A program made the translations under genes and the position numbers. This document shows positions 1 to 8,619 of a stretch of 64,000 nucleotides of DNA, piece by piece. The stretch comes from Mycobacterium sp. GA-1199 (GTDB taxonomy: Bacteria > Actinomycetota > Actinomycetes > Mycobacteriales > Mycobacteriaceae), in assembly GCF_001500045.1 (NCBI RefSeq), contig NZ_LQIX01000001.1:434001-498000 (forward strand), given 5' to 3'. Below the pieces are notes generated by a model, which saw only the letters and a list, made by a program, of their open reading frames with translations, was not told the origin of the DNA and did no database searches. Position 1 is the stretch's first letter; each line of letters opens with the position of its first letter.

Positions 1-1247
1 CCTCCCCCCACCCCGACTGCGCGGTACTGGTCGTGGACGGCCGCGGCGAGCGGTCCTCGATGCTGGCCGGCAGTTATCGCGACCACAAGCTCGACGTGCT
101 CGCGACTCAGTCGCTTCCACACTCGCTGGGTCTGCTCTACGAAAGCCTCACCGAGCACCTCGGTTTCAAGCGCTCCAGCGACGAGTACAAAGTGATGGCG
201 ATGGCGTCCTACGGGACACCGCGGTACGCCGACAGGTTCCGCGAAGCGGTCTACGCATGCGCCGACGGTGGTTTCCGCACCGAACCGGTGGACTGGAGAT
301 CGATCACACCCGCCCGCGCACCCGGCGCCGGGAAGGGGCATGCGCTGGACCGGCCCGAGCCCGAGCACGCCGACCTCGCGTGCAGCGTCCAGACCGTCGT
401 CGAGGAAGTGCTGCTCGACCTCGTCGGCTGGCTTCGCGGCCGCACCGACCACGAAAGCCTCTGTCTCGCAGGTGGAGTCGCTCTCAACTGCGTGGCGAAC
501 TCGAAGATCTCTTCCCGTGGCGGGTTTTCGAATGTGTGGGTGCAACCGGCCGCGGGTGACTCCGGAACCGCGCTCGGTGCGGCACTGGCTTTGGCGGGAG
601 ACGCCGGTGAACCGATCGCGCCGATGCCCTCGGCGGCGTTGGGCCGCGGGTTCACCGACGACGAGATCGCCGCGGCGCTCACCGAAGCGGCGGTACCCCA
701 TGAGAGGCCAGCGGATCTGGCCGTCGCGGTCGGAGATGCGTTGGCCGACAACAAACTCGTCGGCTGGTTTCAGGGCCGCGCCGAATTCGGGCCGCGCGCG
801 CTCGGTCAGCGGTCACTGCTGGCCGACCCCCGTCGCATCGAGAACCTGGAGCGACTCAACACCGTGAAGGGACGCGAGCAGTTCCGGCCCGTCGCCCCGA
901 TGGTGCTCGCCGAACGGGCCGACGAGATCTTCGCCGGCGGACCGATTCCGAGTCCGTACATGCTGTTCGTGCATGACGTCGCCGCCGAGTGGCGTAACCG
1001 TATTCCCGCGGTGACCCACGTCGACGGCACCGCGCGCATTCAGACCGTGGACCGCAGCCAACCGCTGCTGCACGACACGATCACCAGGTTCGCCACCCGC
1101 ACCGGGGTCCCGGTGATCGTCAACACCAGCTTCAACACCGCCGGGCGGCCCATGGTCGACAGCCCGCGCGACGCGCTCGAATGTTTCGGCAGCGCACCGA
1201 TAGACGTGTTGGCGCTCGGTCCGTTCATCGTGAGGCGGCCGGTATGA
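1..1247 (+). CDS. Carbamoyltransferase (NodU/CmcH/TobZ family), 5' truncated by window
   Basis: The reading frame is open to the window edge (frame of base 3), so the N-terminus lies outside; 414 codons are visible of a family usually near 550-600. Family knowledge: these enzymes transfer a carbamoyl group from carbamoyl phosphate to a sugar hydroxyl by way of a carbamoyl-adenylate. Visible motifs are the Kae1-like GGVALNCVAN loop, a PAAGDSGTALGAAL segment, and the C-terminal EFGPRALGQRSLLADPR, FRPVAPMVL and NTSFNTAGRPM blocks. It opens the heptose operon and overlaps the next gene by ATGA. Inference: it decorates the sugar made or transferred by that operon. The acceptor cannot be read from sequence. 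Confidence 0.9.
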   Translation, partial: SPHPDCAVLVVDGRGERSSMLAGSYRDHKLDVLATQSLPHSLGLLYESLTEHLGFKRSSDEYKVMAMASYGTPRYADRFREAVYACADGGFRTEPVDWRSITPARAPGAGKGHALDRPEPEHADLACSVQTVVEEVLLDLVGWLRGRTDHESLCLAGGVALNCVANSKISSRGGFSNVWVQPAAGDSGTALGAALALAGDAGEPIAPMPSAALGRGFTDDEIAAALTEAAVPHERPADLAVAVGDALADNKLVGWFQGRAEFGPRALGQRSLLADPRRIENLERLNTVKGREQFRPVAPMVLAERADEIFAGGPIPSPYMLFVHDVAAEWRNRIPAVTHVDGTARIQTVDRSQPLLHDTITRFATRTGVPVIVNTSFNTAGRPMVDSPRDALECFGSAPIDVLALGPFIVRRPV

Positions 1248-2749
1248 CGCCGTCGTTCGCGGTCGTGGTGCCGACGGTCGGGCGGCCGTCGCTGCACCGC
1301 CTGCTCGCAGAACTCGACGGGTCCGCCGGGCCGGCGCCGGCGGTGGTGATCGTCGTCGACGACCGGCCCCAGCCCGCTCCGCCCTTGGAGGTGGACTCGC
1401 GTCTTCCGGTCACGGTGCTGTGCAGCGGGGGACGAGGACCGGCGGCCGCTCGCAACAAGGGCTGGCGTGCCACCCGAGCCGACTGGGTCTGTTTCCTCGA
1501 CGACGACGTTGTGCCGCAGCCTGACTGGTTCACCGCCTTGGCCGAGGACCTGGCCAAGGCCGAGGTTGAGTCGGCCGCCGGCTCGCAAGCGGTGATCGAG
1601 GTGCCGCGGGTGGGTGGGCGCAAGGCCACCGACGATGAACGGCGCACCCAGCGGCTGGCCGAGGCCAAGTGGATCACCGCCGATATGGCGTTCCGGCGCG
1701 ATGTCCTCGTCGACATCGGCGGCTTCGACGAACGATTCCCACGCGCATACCGCGAGGATTCGGACATCGCGCTGCGAATCATCCAGGCGGACAACGGCAT
1801 TGGCAATGGCATTGTGCGCGGGGCCCGCCGTTGCACCCATCCCGTCGCGAACGCCGCGCTGATGAGCAGCGTGTGGGCCCAGGTCGGCAACCGGGACAAC
1901 GCCCTGCTTCGCCGCAAGTTCGGTAGGCGGTGGCGCTCGGCGATCGGTGAGGGCCGGGGCCGACTCCCGGCGCACGCGGTGACCACGGCCGCGGCCCTCC
2001 TCGCGGTCGTGAGCGCAGGGGCGGGCCGCTGGCGCGTCGCGCGCACCGCCGCCACGGCCTGGGCGCTGCTGACGGGGGAGTTCGCGCTCCGCCGGTTCTG
2101 GTGCGGCCCGCGGACACTCGGTGAGGCCGGTCGCATGGCGCTCACCAGCGCGCTGATCCCACCGGTTGCGGTGTGGCACCGGTTGGCCGGGGAGTGGACG
2201 TTCCGCACGGCCCGGCCCGACCCGCCGCTGGCGGTATTGCTCGACCGTGACGACACGATCATCGCGGACGGACCCTATCTCAACGATCCGGCGGGTGTTC
2301 GCCCGCTGCCGGGCGCGCACCACGCGTTGGATCGCCTGCGTCGCAACGGGTTACTGCTGGCCATCGTGAGCAACCAGTCCGGGGTGGCCAAGGGATTGAT
2401 CACCACGCGACAACTCGAATCCGTCAATGCCCAGGTCGACTCGGCGCTGGGTCCGTTCGACTCGTGGCACCTGTGCGTGCACGACGCCCACGACGAATGC
2501 CGCTGCCGTAAACCCGCGCCCGGCATGGTCGAGGATGCCGCCGCCGCGCTGGGTGTTCACCCCTCGCGGTGCGTGATGATCGGCGACACCGGTGCAGACG
2601 TCGAGGCGGCGCTGGCCGCGGGCGCCGACGCGATACTCGTGCCCACCGACCGCACGCTGCGCCACGAGATCGGTGAAGCCCGGATCCGGGCGCGCGTCGC
2701 GCCGAGGCTCGACGCAGCGGTGTCCATGGTGCTCAGGGACTGCCGATGA
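1244..2749 (+). CDS. Fusion: GT2 glycosyltransferase + GmhB-like HAD phosphatase
   Basis: This 501-residue protein has two domains. Residues about 1-230 are a GT2 transferase with PTVGRPSLHRLL, the nucleotide/metal motif FLDDDVVPQPDW and the acceptor-side REDSDIALR. Residues about 325-500 are a HAD-IIIA phosphatase of the GmhB/HisB-N type: nucleophile Asp334 in LLDRDDT, SNQSG, the zinc loop pattern CxH...CxC followed by KPAPGM, and GDTGADVEAA. Known GmhB removes the 7-phosphate of heptose 1,7-bisphosphate. A C-terminal phosphatase fused to a transferase is unusual. The ATG at 1244 is chosen because it overlaps the preceding stop (ATGA); longer in-frame starts would run deep into the upstream gene. 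Confidence 0.85.
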   Translation: MTPSFAVVVPTVGRPSLHRLLAELDGSAGPAPAVVIVVDDRPQPAPPLEVDSRLPVTVLCSGGRGPAAARNKGWRATRADWVCFLDDDVVPQPDWFTALAEDLAKAEVESAAGSQAVIEVPRVGGRKATDDERRTQRLAEAKWITADMAFRRDVLVDIGGFDERFPRAYREDSDIALRIIQADNGIGNGIVRGARRCTHPVANAALMSSVWAQVGNRDNALLRRKFGRRWRSAIGEGRGRLPAHAVTTAAALLAVVSAGAGRWRVARTAATAWALLTGEFALRRFWCGPRTLGEAGRMALTSALIPPVAVWHRLAGEWTFRTARPDPPLAVLLDRDDTIIADGPYLNDPAGVRPLPGAHHALDRLRRNGLLLAIVSNQSGVAKGLITTRQLESVNAQVDSALGPFDSWHLCVHDAHDECRCRKPAPGMVEDAAAALGVHPSRCVMIGDTGADVEAALAAGADAILVPTDRTLRHEIGEARIRARVAPRLDAAVSMVLRDCR

Positions 2750-3765
2750 GCCGGGCGGTGGTTGCGCGGTTGGACAGCGCCGGGGACGTGTTGATCACCG
2801 GTCCCGCGGTCCGCGCCGTAGCGCAAACCCACGATGCGGTCACCTTTCTCGCGGGCCCGCGCGGGCGGGCCGCCGCCGAGCTGCTGCCCGGCGTCGACGA
2901 CGTCATCGAGTGGCAGGCGCCGTGGGTGGACTTCGACTCGCCCGAACTGACCGCAGGACACGTCGAGGCGTTGGTCAAACAGTTGCGCGACGTCGCCCCC
3001 GAGCGGGTCTACATCTTCACGTCTTTCCATCAGTCCCCGCTGCCGCTGGCGTTGATCTGCCGGATGGCTTCGGCGCCGTGGGTCGGGGCGATCAGCGAGG
3101 ACTATCCCGGAACACTGCTCGACCTGCGGCACCACGTTCCCGACGGCATACCCGAACCCGAGCGGGCGCTGTCTTTGGCCAGGGCGGCCGGTTGTGAGCT
3201 GCCCGAGGGCGACGACGGCACGCTGCGGGTGCGGCAACCACCGCCCCCGCCCGCGGATGTCGCCGAATCGCTCGGCGACGCACCGTTCGTCGTCTTCCAT
3301 CCCGGAGCCGCCGTGCCCGCGCGCCGACCGACCACCCAGCGCAGTGCCGGCATGGTCGAGGCGCTCGTCGCCGCCGGACATCGCATCGTCGTCACCGGCG
3401 ACCCCGCCGAACGCGAACTGACCGCGGCGGTGGCCGGCGAGTCGGCCATCGACCTCGGGGGACGCACCACCCTGGAGACATTGGCGGCGGTTTACGCCGC
3501 GGCGCGGGTGGTGATCGCACCCAACACCGGGCCCGCCCACCTGGCGGCGGCCGTCGGCACACCGGTGGTCTCGCTGTTCGCTCCCGTCGTATCCGCTTCG
3601 CAATGGAGCCCGTACGGGGCCACTGTCATCCGGCTCGGAGACCAGCGGGCCCCGTGCCGGCTCACCCGGGCCCGCGTCTGTCCCGTGCCCGGGCATCCGT
3701 GCCTGGACGGCATCGGCGACGGCGAACTGCTCGAGGCGGTCAACCGAATTGGAGGACGGCAATGA
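2746..3765 (+). CDS. GT9-family (heptosyltransferase-like) glycosyltransferase
   Basis: A 339-residue GT-B protein of the ADP-heptose:LPS heptosyltransferase family (GT9). The N-terminal nucleotide-sugar fold begins SAGDVLITGPAVRAV. The C-terminal donor-binding half carries FHPGAAVPARR and the family signature NTGPAHLAAAVGTPVVSLF. The ATG overlaps the upstream stop by ATGA, so translation is probably coupled. It sits between the GmhB-domain and gmhA genes, which supports a heptose donor. The acceptor is unknown, since mycobacteria have no lipid A core. It could alternatively use another nucleotide sugar. Confidence 0.85.
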   Translation: MSRAVVARLDSAGDVLITGPAVRAVAQTHDAVTFLAGPRGRAAAELLPGVDDVIEWQAPWVDFDSPELTAGHVEALVKQLRDVAPERVYIFTSFHQSPLPLALICRMASAPWVGAISEDYPGTLLDLRHHVPDGIPEPERALSLARAAGCELPEGDDGTLRVRQPPPPPADVAESLGDAPFVVFHPGAAVPARRPTTQRSAGMVEALVAAGHRIVVTGDPAERELTAAVAGESAIDLGGRTTLETLAAVYAAARVVIAPNTGPAHLAAAVGTPVVSLFAPVVSASQWSPYGATVIRLGDQRAPCRLTRARVCPVPGHPCLDGIGDGELLEAVNRIGGRQ

Positions 3766-4340
3766 TCCCGATGATCCAAACCCACTTCTCCGCGCTGTCA
3801 TACGCGGCCGATCACCTCGCGCCAGAGGCGCCCAGGCTGGCCACGTGGGGGCGGCGCCTCGCCGATGTCCTCACCACGGGTGGCCGGCTACTGGCCTGCG
3901 GGAACGGTGGCAGCGCGGCCGAGGCGCAGCATCTGACCGCTGAACTGGTCGGCCGTTTCCGCGACGAGCGAATGCCCATGTCCGCCATCTCGTTACACGC
4001 CGACACCTCGGCCCTCACCGCGATCGGCAACGACTACGGGATCGACGAGATATTCGCCAGAGGCGTGCGGGCGCACGGCAGGGCGGGTGACGTACTGGTT
4101 TCGCTGTCAACCAGCGGCACGAGCCCGAATGTGCTCGCCGCGGTCAAGGCCGCCCACGAAACCGGCCTCACCACATGGGCGTTCACCGGGCCGGACCCCA
4201 ATCCCCTGGCCGCGATGTGCGACGACGCCGTCTGCGTCGAAGCGCCGACCACCGCGACGGTCCAGGAGGTCCACCTGCTGCTCGTGCATGCGCTGTGCAT
4301 CGCCGTCGACGAGGTTCTGCTGGGGGCGTCACATGAATGA
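3762..4340 (+). CDS. gmhA: Sedoheptulose 7-phosphate isomerase
   Basis: A 192-residue SIS-domain protein, the normal GmhA length. GmhA converts sedoheptulose 7-phosphate to D-glycero-D-manno-heptose 7-phosphate in the cytosol. The CGNGGSAAEAQHLTAELVG block holds His57 and Glu61, and the C-terminal QEVHLLLVH holds Gln168 and His176. These match the zinc/catalytic set of E. coli GmhA (H61, E65, Q172, H180) with a constant offset. The ATG at 3762 lies six bases after GGAGG and overlaps the GT9 stop; an ATG at 3771 is a less likely start. Confidence 0.92.
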   Translation: MIPMIQTHFSALSYAADHLAPEAPRLATWGRRLADVLTTGGRLLACGNGGSAAEAQHLTAELVGRFRDERMPMSAISLHADTSALTAIGNDYGIDEIFARGVRAHGRAGDVLVSLSTSGTSPNVLAAVKAAHETGLTTWAFTGPDPNPLAAMCDDAVCVEAPTTATVQEVHLLLVHALCIAVDEVLLGASHE

Positions 4341-5688
4341 GCCTTTGGTCGTCATCGGCGATTCGATGCTCGACGTCGACATCGAGGGCACCGCCACGCG
4401 GCTCAGCCCCGAGGCGCCCGTCCCGGTCGTTGACACCGAACGGATATGGCGACGCCCGGGCGGCGCGGGACTGGCTGCCGTGCTCGCTGCGCGGACGGGC
4501 TGCGATGTGGTGCTGGTGACCGCGGTCGGCGACGACGCAGAAGGTCAGGCGCTGACCGAGCTGCTGGGCGACGCCGGCGTGCGGATCATCGGTTTACCGA
4601 TGACCGGTAATACGGTGTGCAAGACCAGGATTCGCGCCGCGGGGCAATCGATGCTGCGGCTCGACCACGGCGACGGATCGGCCACGGACGACGCGGTGCC
4701 CGCCGAGGTGGCCGAGGTGCTCGGGCAGGCCGCCGCGGTCTGCGTGGCCGACTACGGGCGCGGCATCACCGCACACGGTGGGGTCCGAGATCTCATCATC
4801 TCGGCCGCGCAGCGGGTGCCGACGGTCTGGGACCCGCATCCCCGCGGGAGCGAGCCCGTACCGGGCTGCTGGCTTATCACGCCGAATCAAGACGAGGCGG
4901 CAGGACGCTCGGCGGAGTCGCTGCGCGAACAATGGGCGGCACGAGCGGTGTGCGTGACCCTCGGTTCGAAGGGTGCGCTCGTGGCCACCGGCGCCGGTAG
5001 CGAGCACCACCGCGTGCGGGCTCCGGCCGCGCGGGCCGACCACGCCGACACCTGCGGCGCGGGGGACCGGTTCGCGATCGCTGCCACCATGGCGCTTGCG
5101 AAGGGTAAGGACGTCCATGACGCCGTCGCCGACGCCGTCGAAGCCGCCAGCAGGTTCGTCGCCGCGGGCGGCGCGGTCGGCGTGTCGAGCGCGGCCGCGG
5201 TGGGTGGAACACATTCGGCGGCAACGTCGACCGCCATCACCGGCGGCATGGTCGAGGTCCGGGACCGCCTGCGCCGGCGCGGTGGCAGGCTGGTCGCCAC
5301 CGGCGGCTGCTTCGACCTGTTGCACACCGGTCATGTCCGGCTGCTGCGCCAGGCCCGCGATCTCGGTGACGCGTTGGTGGTGCTCTTGAACTCCGACGCC
5401 TCGGTCCGCGCGCTGAAGGGGCCGCGCCGACCCGTCGTGGCGGATCAGGACAGGGCGCGGGTGCTGGGCGCGCTGGCGTGTGTCGACGCGGTGGTGATCT
5501 TCGACGAACTGTCACCCGAAGCGGCGCTGGAGCAACTGCGACCCGACGTCTGGGTCAAGGGCGGCGACTACACCGAGGCCGACCTTCCCGAGGCCGACGT
5601 GGTCCGCCGCCACGGCGGTGAGGTCGTGCTGCTGCCGACCGTCGCCGGTTACTCATCGTCAAATCTGATCGCCGCGGCGCGGTCGTGA
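4333..5688 (+). CDS. hldE: Bifunctional heptose 7-phosphate kinase / heptose 1-phosphate adenylyltransferase
   Basis: A 451-residue protein with the HldE (RfaE) two-domain order. Residues about 1-300 are a PfkB sugar kinase (VVIGDSMLDVD, PGGAGLAAVLAA, and DTCGAGD with catalytic base Asp245). Residues about 310-451 are a cytidylyltransferase-fold nucleotidyltransferase (GGCFDLLHTGH, HxGH at 331-334, then WVKGGDY). In Gram-negatives this enzyme phosphorylates heptose 7-phosphate at C1 and, after GmhB, makes ADP-heptose. The start at 4333 overlaps gmhA by eight bases. Whether the nucleotide used is ATP (ADP-heptose) or another cannot be settled from sequence. Confidence 0.9.
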   Translation: MNEPLVVIGDSMLDVDIEGTATRLSPEAPVPVVDTERIWRRPGGAGLAAVLAARTGCDVVLVTAVGDDAEGQALTELLGDAGVRIIGLPMTGNTVCKTRIRAAGQSMLRLDHGDGSATDDAVPAEVAEVLGQAAAVCVADYGRGITAHGGVRDLIISAAQRVPTVWDPHPRGSEPVPGCWLITPNQDEAAGRSAESLREQWAARAVCVTLGSKGALVATGAGSEHHRVRAPAARADHADTCGAGDRFAIAATMALAKGKDVHDAVADAVEAASRFVAAGGAVGVSSAAAVGGTHSAATSTAITGGMVEVRDRLRRRGGRLVATGGCFDLLHTGHVRLLRQARDLGDALVVLLNSDASVRALKGPRRPVVADQDRARVLGALACVDAVVIFDELSPEAALEQLRPDVWVKGGDYTEADLPEADVVRRHGGEVVLLPTVAGYSSSNLIAAARS

Positions 5689-5705
5689 ACCGAAAGGAAA
5701 CGCCA

Positions 5706-6392
5706 ATGGCTCTTGGCAACATCATCATCACCGGCGGTGCGTCGGGACTCGGCGCGGCTACCGTGGAAGCGGTTGCGCGCCGGGGTGGTACGCCGCTGGT
5801 GATCGACCGCAACGACCCGAAACCCGGAGTGGTCTTCGCTCGGGCCGACCTCGCCGACACCGATGCGGTCGACGCCGCGGTGCGCGAGTTGGCCGAGCAG
5901 GTCGACGGTCAGATCCACGGCGTGTTCACCGCCGGAGGCACCGACATGTGCGGCAAGCTCGCCGATGTCGCGGTCAAGGACTGGGAACGCGTCATCCACG
6001 TCAATCTGCTGGGCACCGCGGCGGTGATCCGCTCGGCGTTGCCCTACCTGAAGAGCACGGGTGGCCGGATCGTCACGTGCGCATCGACATTGGGGATCAA
6101 GGCCGTCAGCGACGCGACCGCGTACTGCGCCTCCAAATTCGGGGTCATCGGATTCTCCCGTGCGTTGGCCGCGGAACTGGCGGGGGAGGTGGGAGTCACG
6201 ACGCTGATCCCGGGCGGTATGCACACGGCGTTCTTCGACAGCCGCGACGAGCAGTACAAGCCGCCGCCGGACGCCAAGCTCAACCAGCCCGAACACGTCG
6301 CCGACACCGTCGTGTTCGCCCTGTCCCAGCCGGCGGGTTGCGAGGTGCGTGAACTGGTGGTCTGCGCGTCGACGGAGTCTTCGTGGCCGTGA
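5706..6392 (+). CDS. Classical short-chain dehydrogenase/reductase
   Basis: A 228-residue Rossmann protein with TGGASGLGAATVEA (cofactor TGxxxGxG), catalytic Ser127, and the YCASK motif with Tyr140 and Lys144. It is a short classical SDR, not the roughly 310-residue extended SDR of HldD (ADP-heptose 6-epimerase). The ATG at 5706 follows GAAAGGAAA; an upstream in-frame GTG at 5685 overlaps the hldE stop but has a poorer site. Its place between hldE and a GT9 gene suggests it oxidises, reduces or epimerises the nucleotide sugar or an acceptor. That role is inferred from position only. Confidence 0.82.
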   Translation: MALGNIIITGGASGLGAATVEAVARRGGTPLVIDRNDPKPGVVFARADLADTDAVDAAVRELAEQVDGQIHGVFTAGGTDMCGKLADVAVKDWERVIHVNLLGTAAVIRSALPYLKSTGGRIVTCASTLGIKAVSDATAYCASKFGVIGFSRALAAELAGEVGVTTLIPGGMHTAFFDSRDEQYKPPPDAKLNQPEHVADTVVFALSQPAGCEVRELVVCASTESSWP

Positions 6393-7324
6393 GCCCGAAG
6401 ACCGTCGTTGTCCTGCGCGCGCTTGGCCTCGGCGATCTGCTCACCGGAATCCCGGCGTTGCGTGGGCTGCGGCGGGCGCACCCCGACGCCCACATCGTGC
6501 TCGCCGCGCCCGAACGCTACCGCGATCTGGCGATGCTCTCCGGTGCGGTCGACGACGTCGACCCGACCCCCGGTCTCGGCCGGCTCCGTGCCCGAAGCGA
6601 ACCGCCCGCCCTCGCGGTGAACCTGCACGGCAGCGGTCCCGAGAGCATCGCCGACCTGCTCGCGGTGCGGCCCCGAAGCCTGATCAGCCACCGGCATCCC
6701 GCGTATCCCGAGGTCGAGGGTCCGCCGTGGCGGGCCGAGCTGCACGAGGTCGACCGATGGTGCGCGCTACTCGAATGGGCCGGAATCACCTGTGACCCAC
6801 AGGGTCTGGCGATCCCGCGGCCGGACGCCTTCCCGAGCCGCACCTCGGCGGTGGTGATCCATCCGGGCGCCGCATACGCAGCGCGGCGATGGCCGCCCGA
6901 GCGTTTCGCACAGGTCGCCGCCGCGCTCCGAAACCGCGGCCACGACGTCGTCATCACCGGCGACGACGGTGAAGTCGGCCTCGCCCGGTCAGTGGCCGAC
7001 GCCGCCGGACTACCCCGATCCAGCGTGCTCGCAGGCACTCTCGGTCTGCTCGAACTCGTCGCGCTGATCCACGACTGCCGCTTGCTGATCTGTGGTGACA
7101 CCGGCGTCGGACACATCGCGACCGCGACCGGCACTCCGTCGGTGCTGCTGTTCGGTCCGACACCACCGAACCGGTGGGGTCCGAGGGGAACGGGTCCGCA
7201 CATCGCGGTGTGGGCCGGCGACAAGGGCGACCCACACGCCGACCGACCGCATAAAGGCTTGCTGCTGATCACGGTCGGCCGTGTGCTCGATGCCAGCGAG
7301 AACCTCTTGAAGGACTGTGCATGA
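6383..7324 (+). CDS. Second GT9-family glycosyltransferase
   Basis: A 313-residue GT9 protein: RALGLGDLLTGIPALRGL at the N-terminus, IHPGAAYAARRWPPERFA in the middle, and CGDTGVGHIATATGTPSV in the C-terminal donor site. It starts with GTG ten bases inside the SDR gene and ends overlapping the dehydrogenase gene by ATGA. It is diverged from the first GT9 in the same operon, so two sequential heptosyl (or related) transfers are plausible. The GTG at 6389 is an alternative start. Confidence 0.85.
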   Translation: MAVSPKTVVVLRALGLGDLLTGIPALRGLRRAHPDAHIVLAAPERYRDLAMLSGAVDDVDPTPGLGRLRARSEPPALAVNLHGSGPESIADLLAVRPRSLISHRHPAYPEVEGPPWRAELHEVDRWCALLEWAGITCDPQGLAIPRPDAFPSRTSAVVIHPGAAYAARRWPPERFAQVAAALRNRGHDVVITGDDGEVGLARSVADAAGLPRSSVLAGTLGLLELVALIHDCRLLICGDTGVGHIATATGTPSVLLFGPTPPNRWGPRGTGPHIAVWAGDKGDPHADRPHKGLLLITVGRVLDASENLLKDCA

Positions 7325-8619
7325 AAACCATTCGAGCCGGGGTGATCGGTGCGGGCTACGTCGGCCTGACGACAGCGGTGTGCCTGGCCGAACGCGGTCA
7401 TGACACGGTGTGCGTCGACGTCGACGTCTGCCGGATCGAACAGCTCCGCAGCGGGGTCCCCCTGCTGGACGAGCCCGGTCTGGCCGAGCTGCTTCGTCAC
7501 GGCCTGGACACCGAAAAGCTCGAATTCACCGTCGCCTATCCCGATTTGGTCGAGTGCGACGTGGTGTTCATCTGTGTGCCGACGCCCGGCGGACCGGACG
7601 GATCGGCAGACCTGTCGGCGGTCGACGCGGCGGTCGAGCGGCTCGCCACCGTGCTGCGCCCGGGTTCGGTGCTGGTGCTCAAGTCGACGGTTCCGGTCGG
7701 CACCACCCGGCGGATCGGACAGCGGGTGCGGCACGCCGGCATTCGCGCGGTCTCCAATCCCGAGTTCCTCCGGGAGAGCCACGCCATCTACGACTTCCGC
7801 AACCCGGACCGCATCGTCATCGGCGCCGACGACGCCGACGCCGCCGACCTGGTCTCGCGCGTGTACGGAAACCACGCGCAGACCTTCCGGATGAGCCCGG
7901 AAAGCGCCGAATTGGCGAAGTACGCGAGCAATGCCTTTCTCGCGGTGAAGATCTCCTACGCCAACTCGCTGGCGAAGCTGTGCGCGCGGATGGGTGCCGA
8001 CATCATTGACGTCACCCGATGCATGGGCGCCGACGTGCGCATCGGCCCCCACTTCCTGCAGCCCGGGCCGGGGTGGGGCGGATCGTGCCTGCCGAAGGAC
8101 ACCGCGGCCATCCTGCACACCGGCAGAGCCGCCGGCGTCGACCTGCCGGAGATCGAATCGGCTCGTGTGACAAATGCCACGCAGTCCGCGCGAATCGCGT
8201 CGACGCTGGGTCGGTCCATGGTCACTCCGCTCGGCCGGGCGCGCATCACCGCCCTGGGCCTGACGTTCAAGGCGGGCACCAGTGATCTGCGCGATTCACC
8301 GGCGCTGACGATCTGCGCTGACCTGGGCCGGACCGGTGCGCAGGTCACGGGATACGACCCGAGGCTCTCGGCGATGGACTGGTCGCGGTTGCGGGCCTCG
8401 TCGATCGTCGCCGTCGACGATCCGTATCTGGCCGCAAAAGATGCCGACGCGATCGTCGTCCTCACCGAGTGGCCGGAGTTCCGCGAACTCGACTGGGGTC
8501 TGATCGCCGAGCACGCGCCGACAGCCGTCGTCGTGGACACCCGCAACCTGCTCGATGCGGCGCTGCTCACCGACCTGGGATTGGCCTATCTGGGGAACGG
8601 AACCCCGTCGGGCTACTGA
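7321..8619 (+). CDS. UDP-glucose/GDP-mannose 6-dehydrogenase family
   Basis: A 432-residue nucleotide-sugar dehydrogenase. The N-terminal NAD site is GVIGAGYVGLTTAVCLAE. The middle domain has NPEFLRE and the catalytic loop GPGWGGSCLPKDT with Cys256. The C-terminal domain has LTFKAGTSDLRDSPA. The family performs two NAD-dependent oxidations of C6 to give a uronic acid, most often UDP-glucuronate. As last gene of the heptose operon it would supply a uronic acid to the same glycan. The exact substrate is uncertain. Its stop overlaps the convergent topoisomerase gene by seven bases. Confidence 0.88.
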   Translation: MKTIRAGVIGAGYVGLTTAVCLAERGHDTVCVDVDVCRIEQLRSGVPLLDEPGLAELLRHGLDTEKLEFTVAYPDLVECDVVFICVPTPGGPDGSADLSAVDAAVERLATVLRPGSVLVLKSTVPVGTTRRIGQRVRHAGIRAVSNPEFLRESHAIYDFRNPDRIVIGADDADAADLVSRVYGNHAQTFRMSPESAELAKYASNAFLAVKISYANSLAKLCARMGADIIDVTRCMGADVRIGPHFLQPGPGWGGSCLPKDTAAILHTGRAAGVDLPEIESARVTNATQSARIASTLGRSMVTPLGRARITALGLTFKAGTSDLRDSPALTICADLGRTGAQVTGYDPRLSAMDWSRLRASSIVAVDDPYLAAKDADAIVVLTEWPEFRELDWGLIAEHAPTAVVVDTRNLLDAALLTDLGLAYLGNGTPSGY

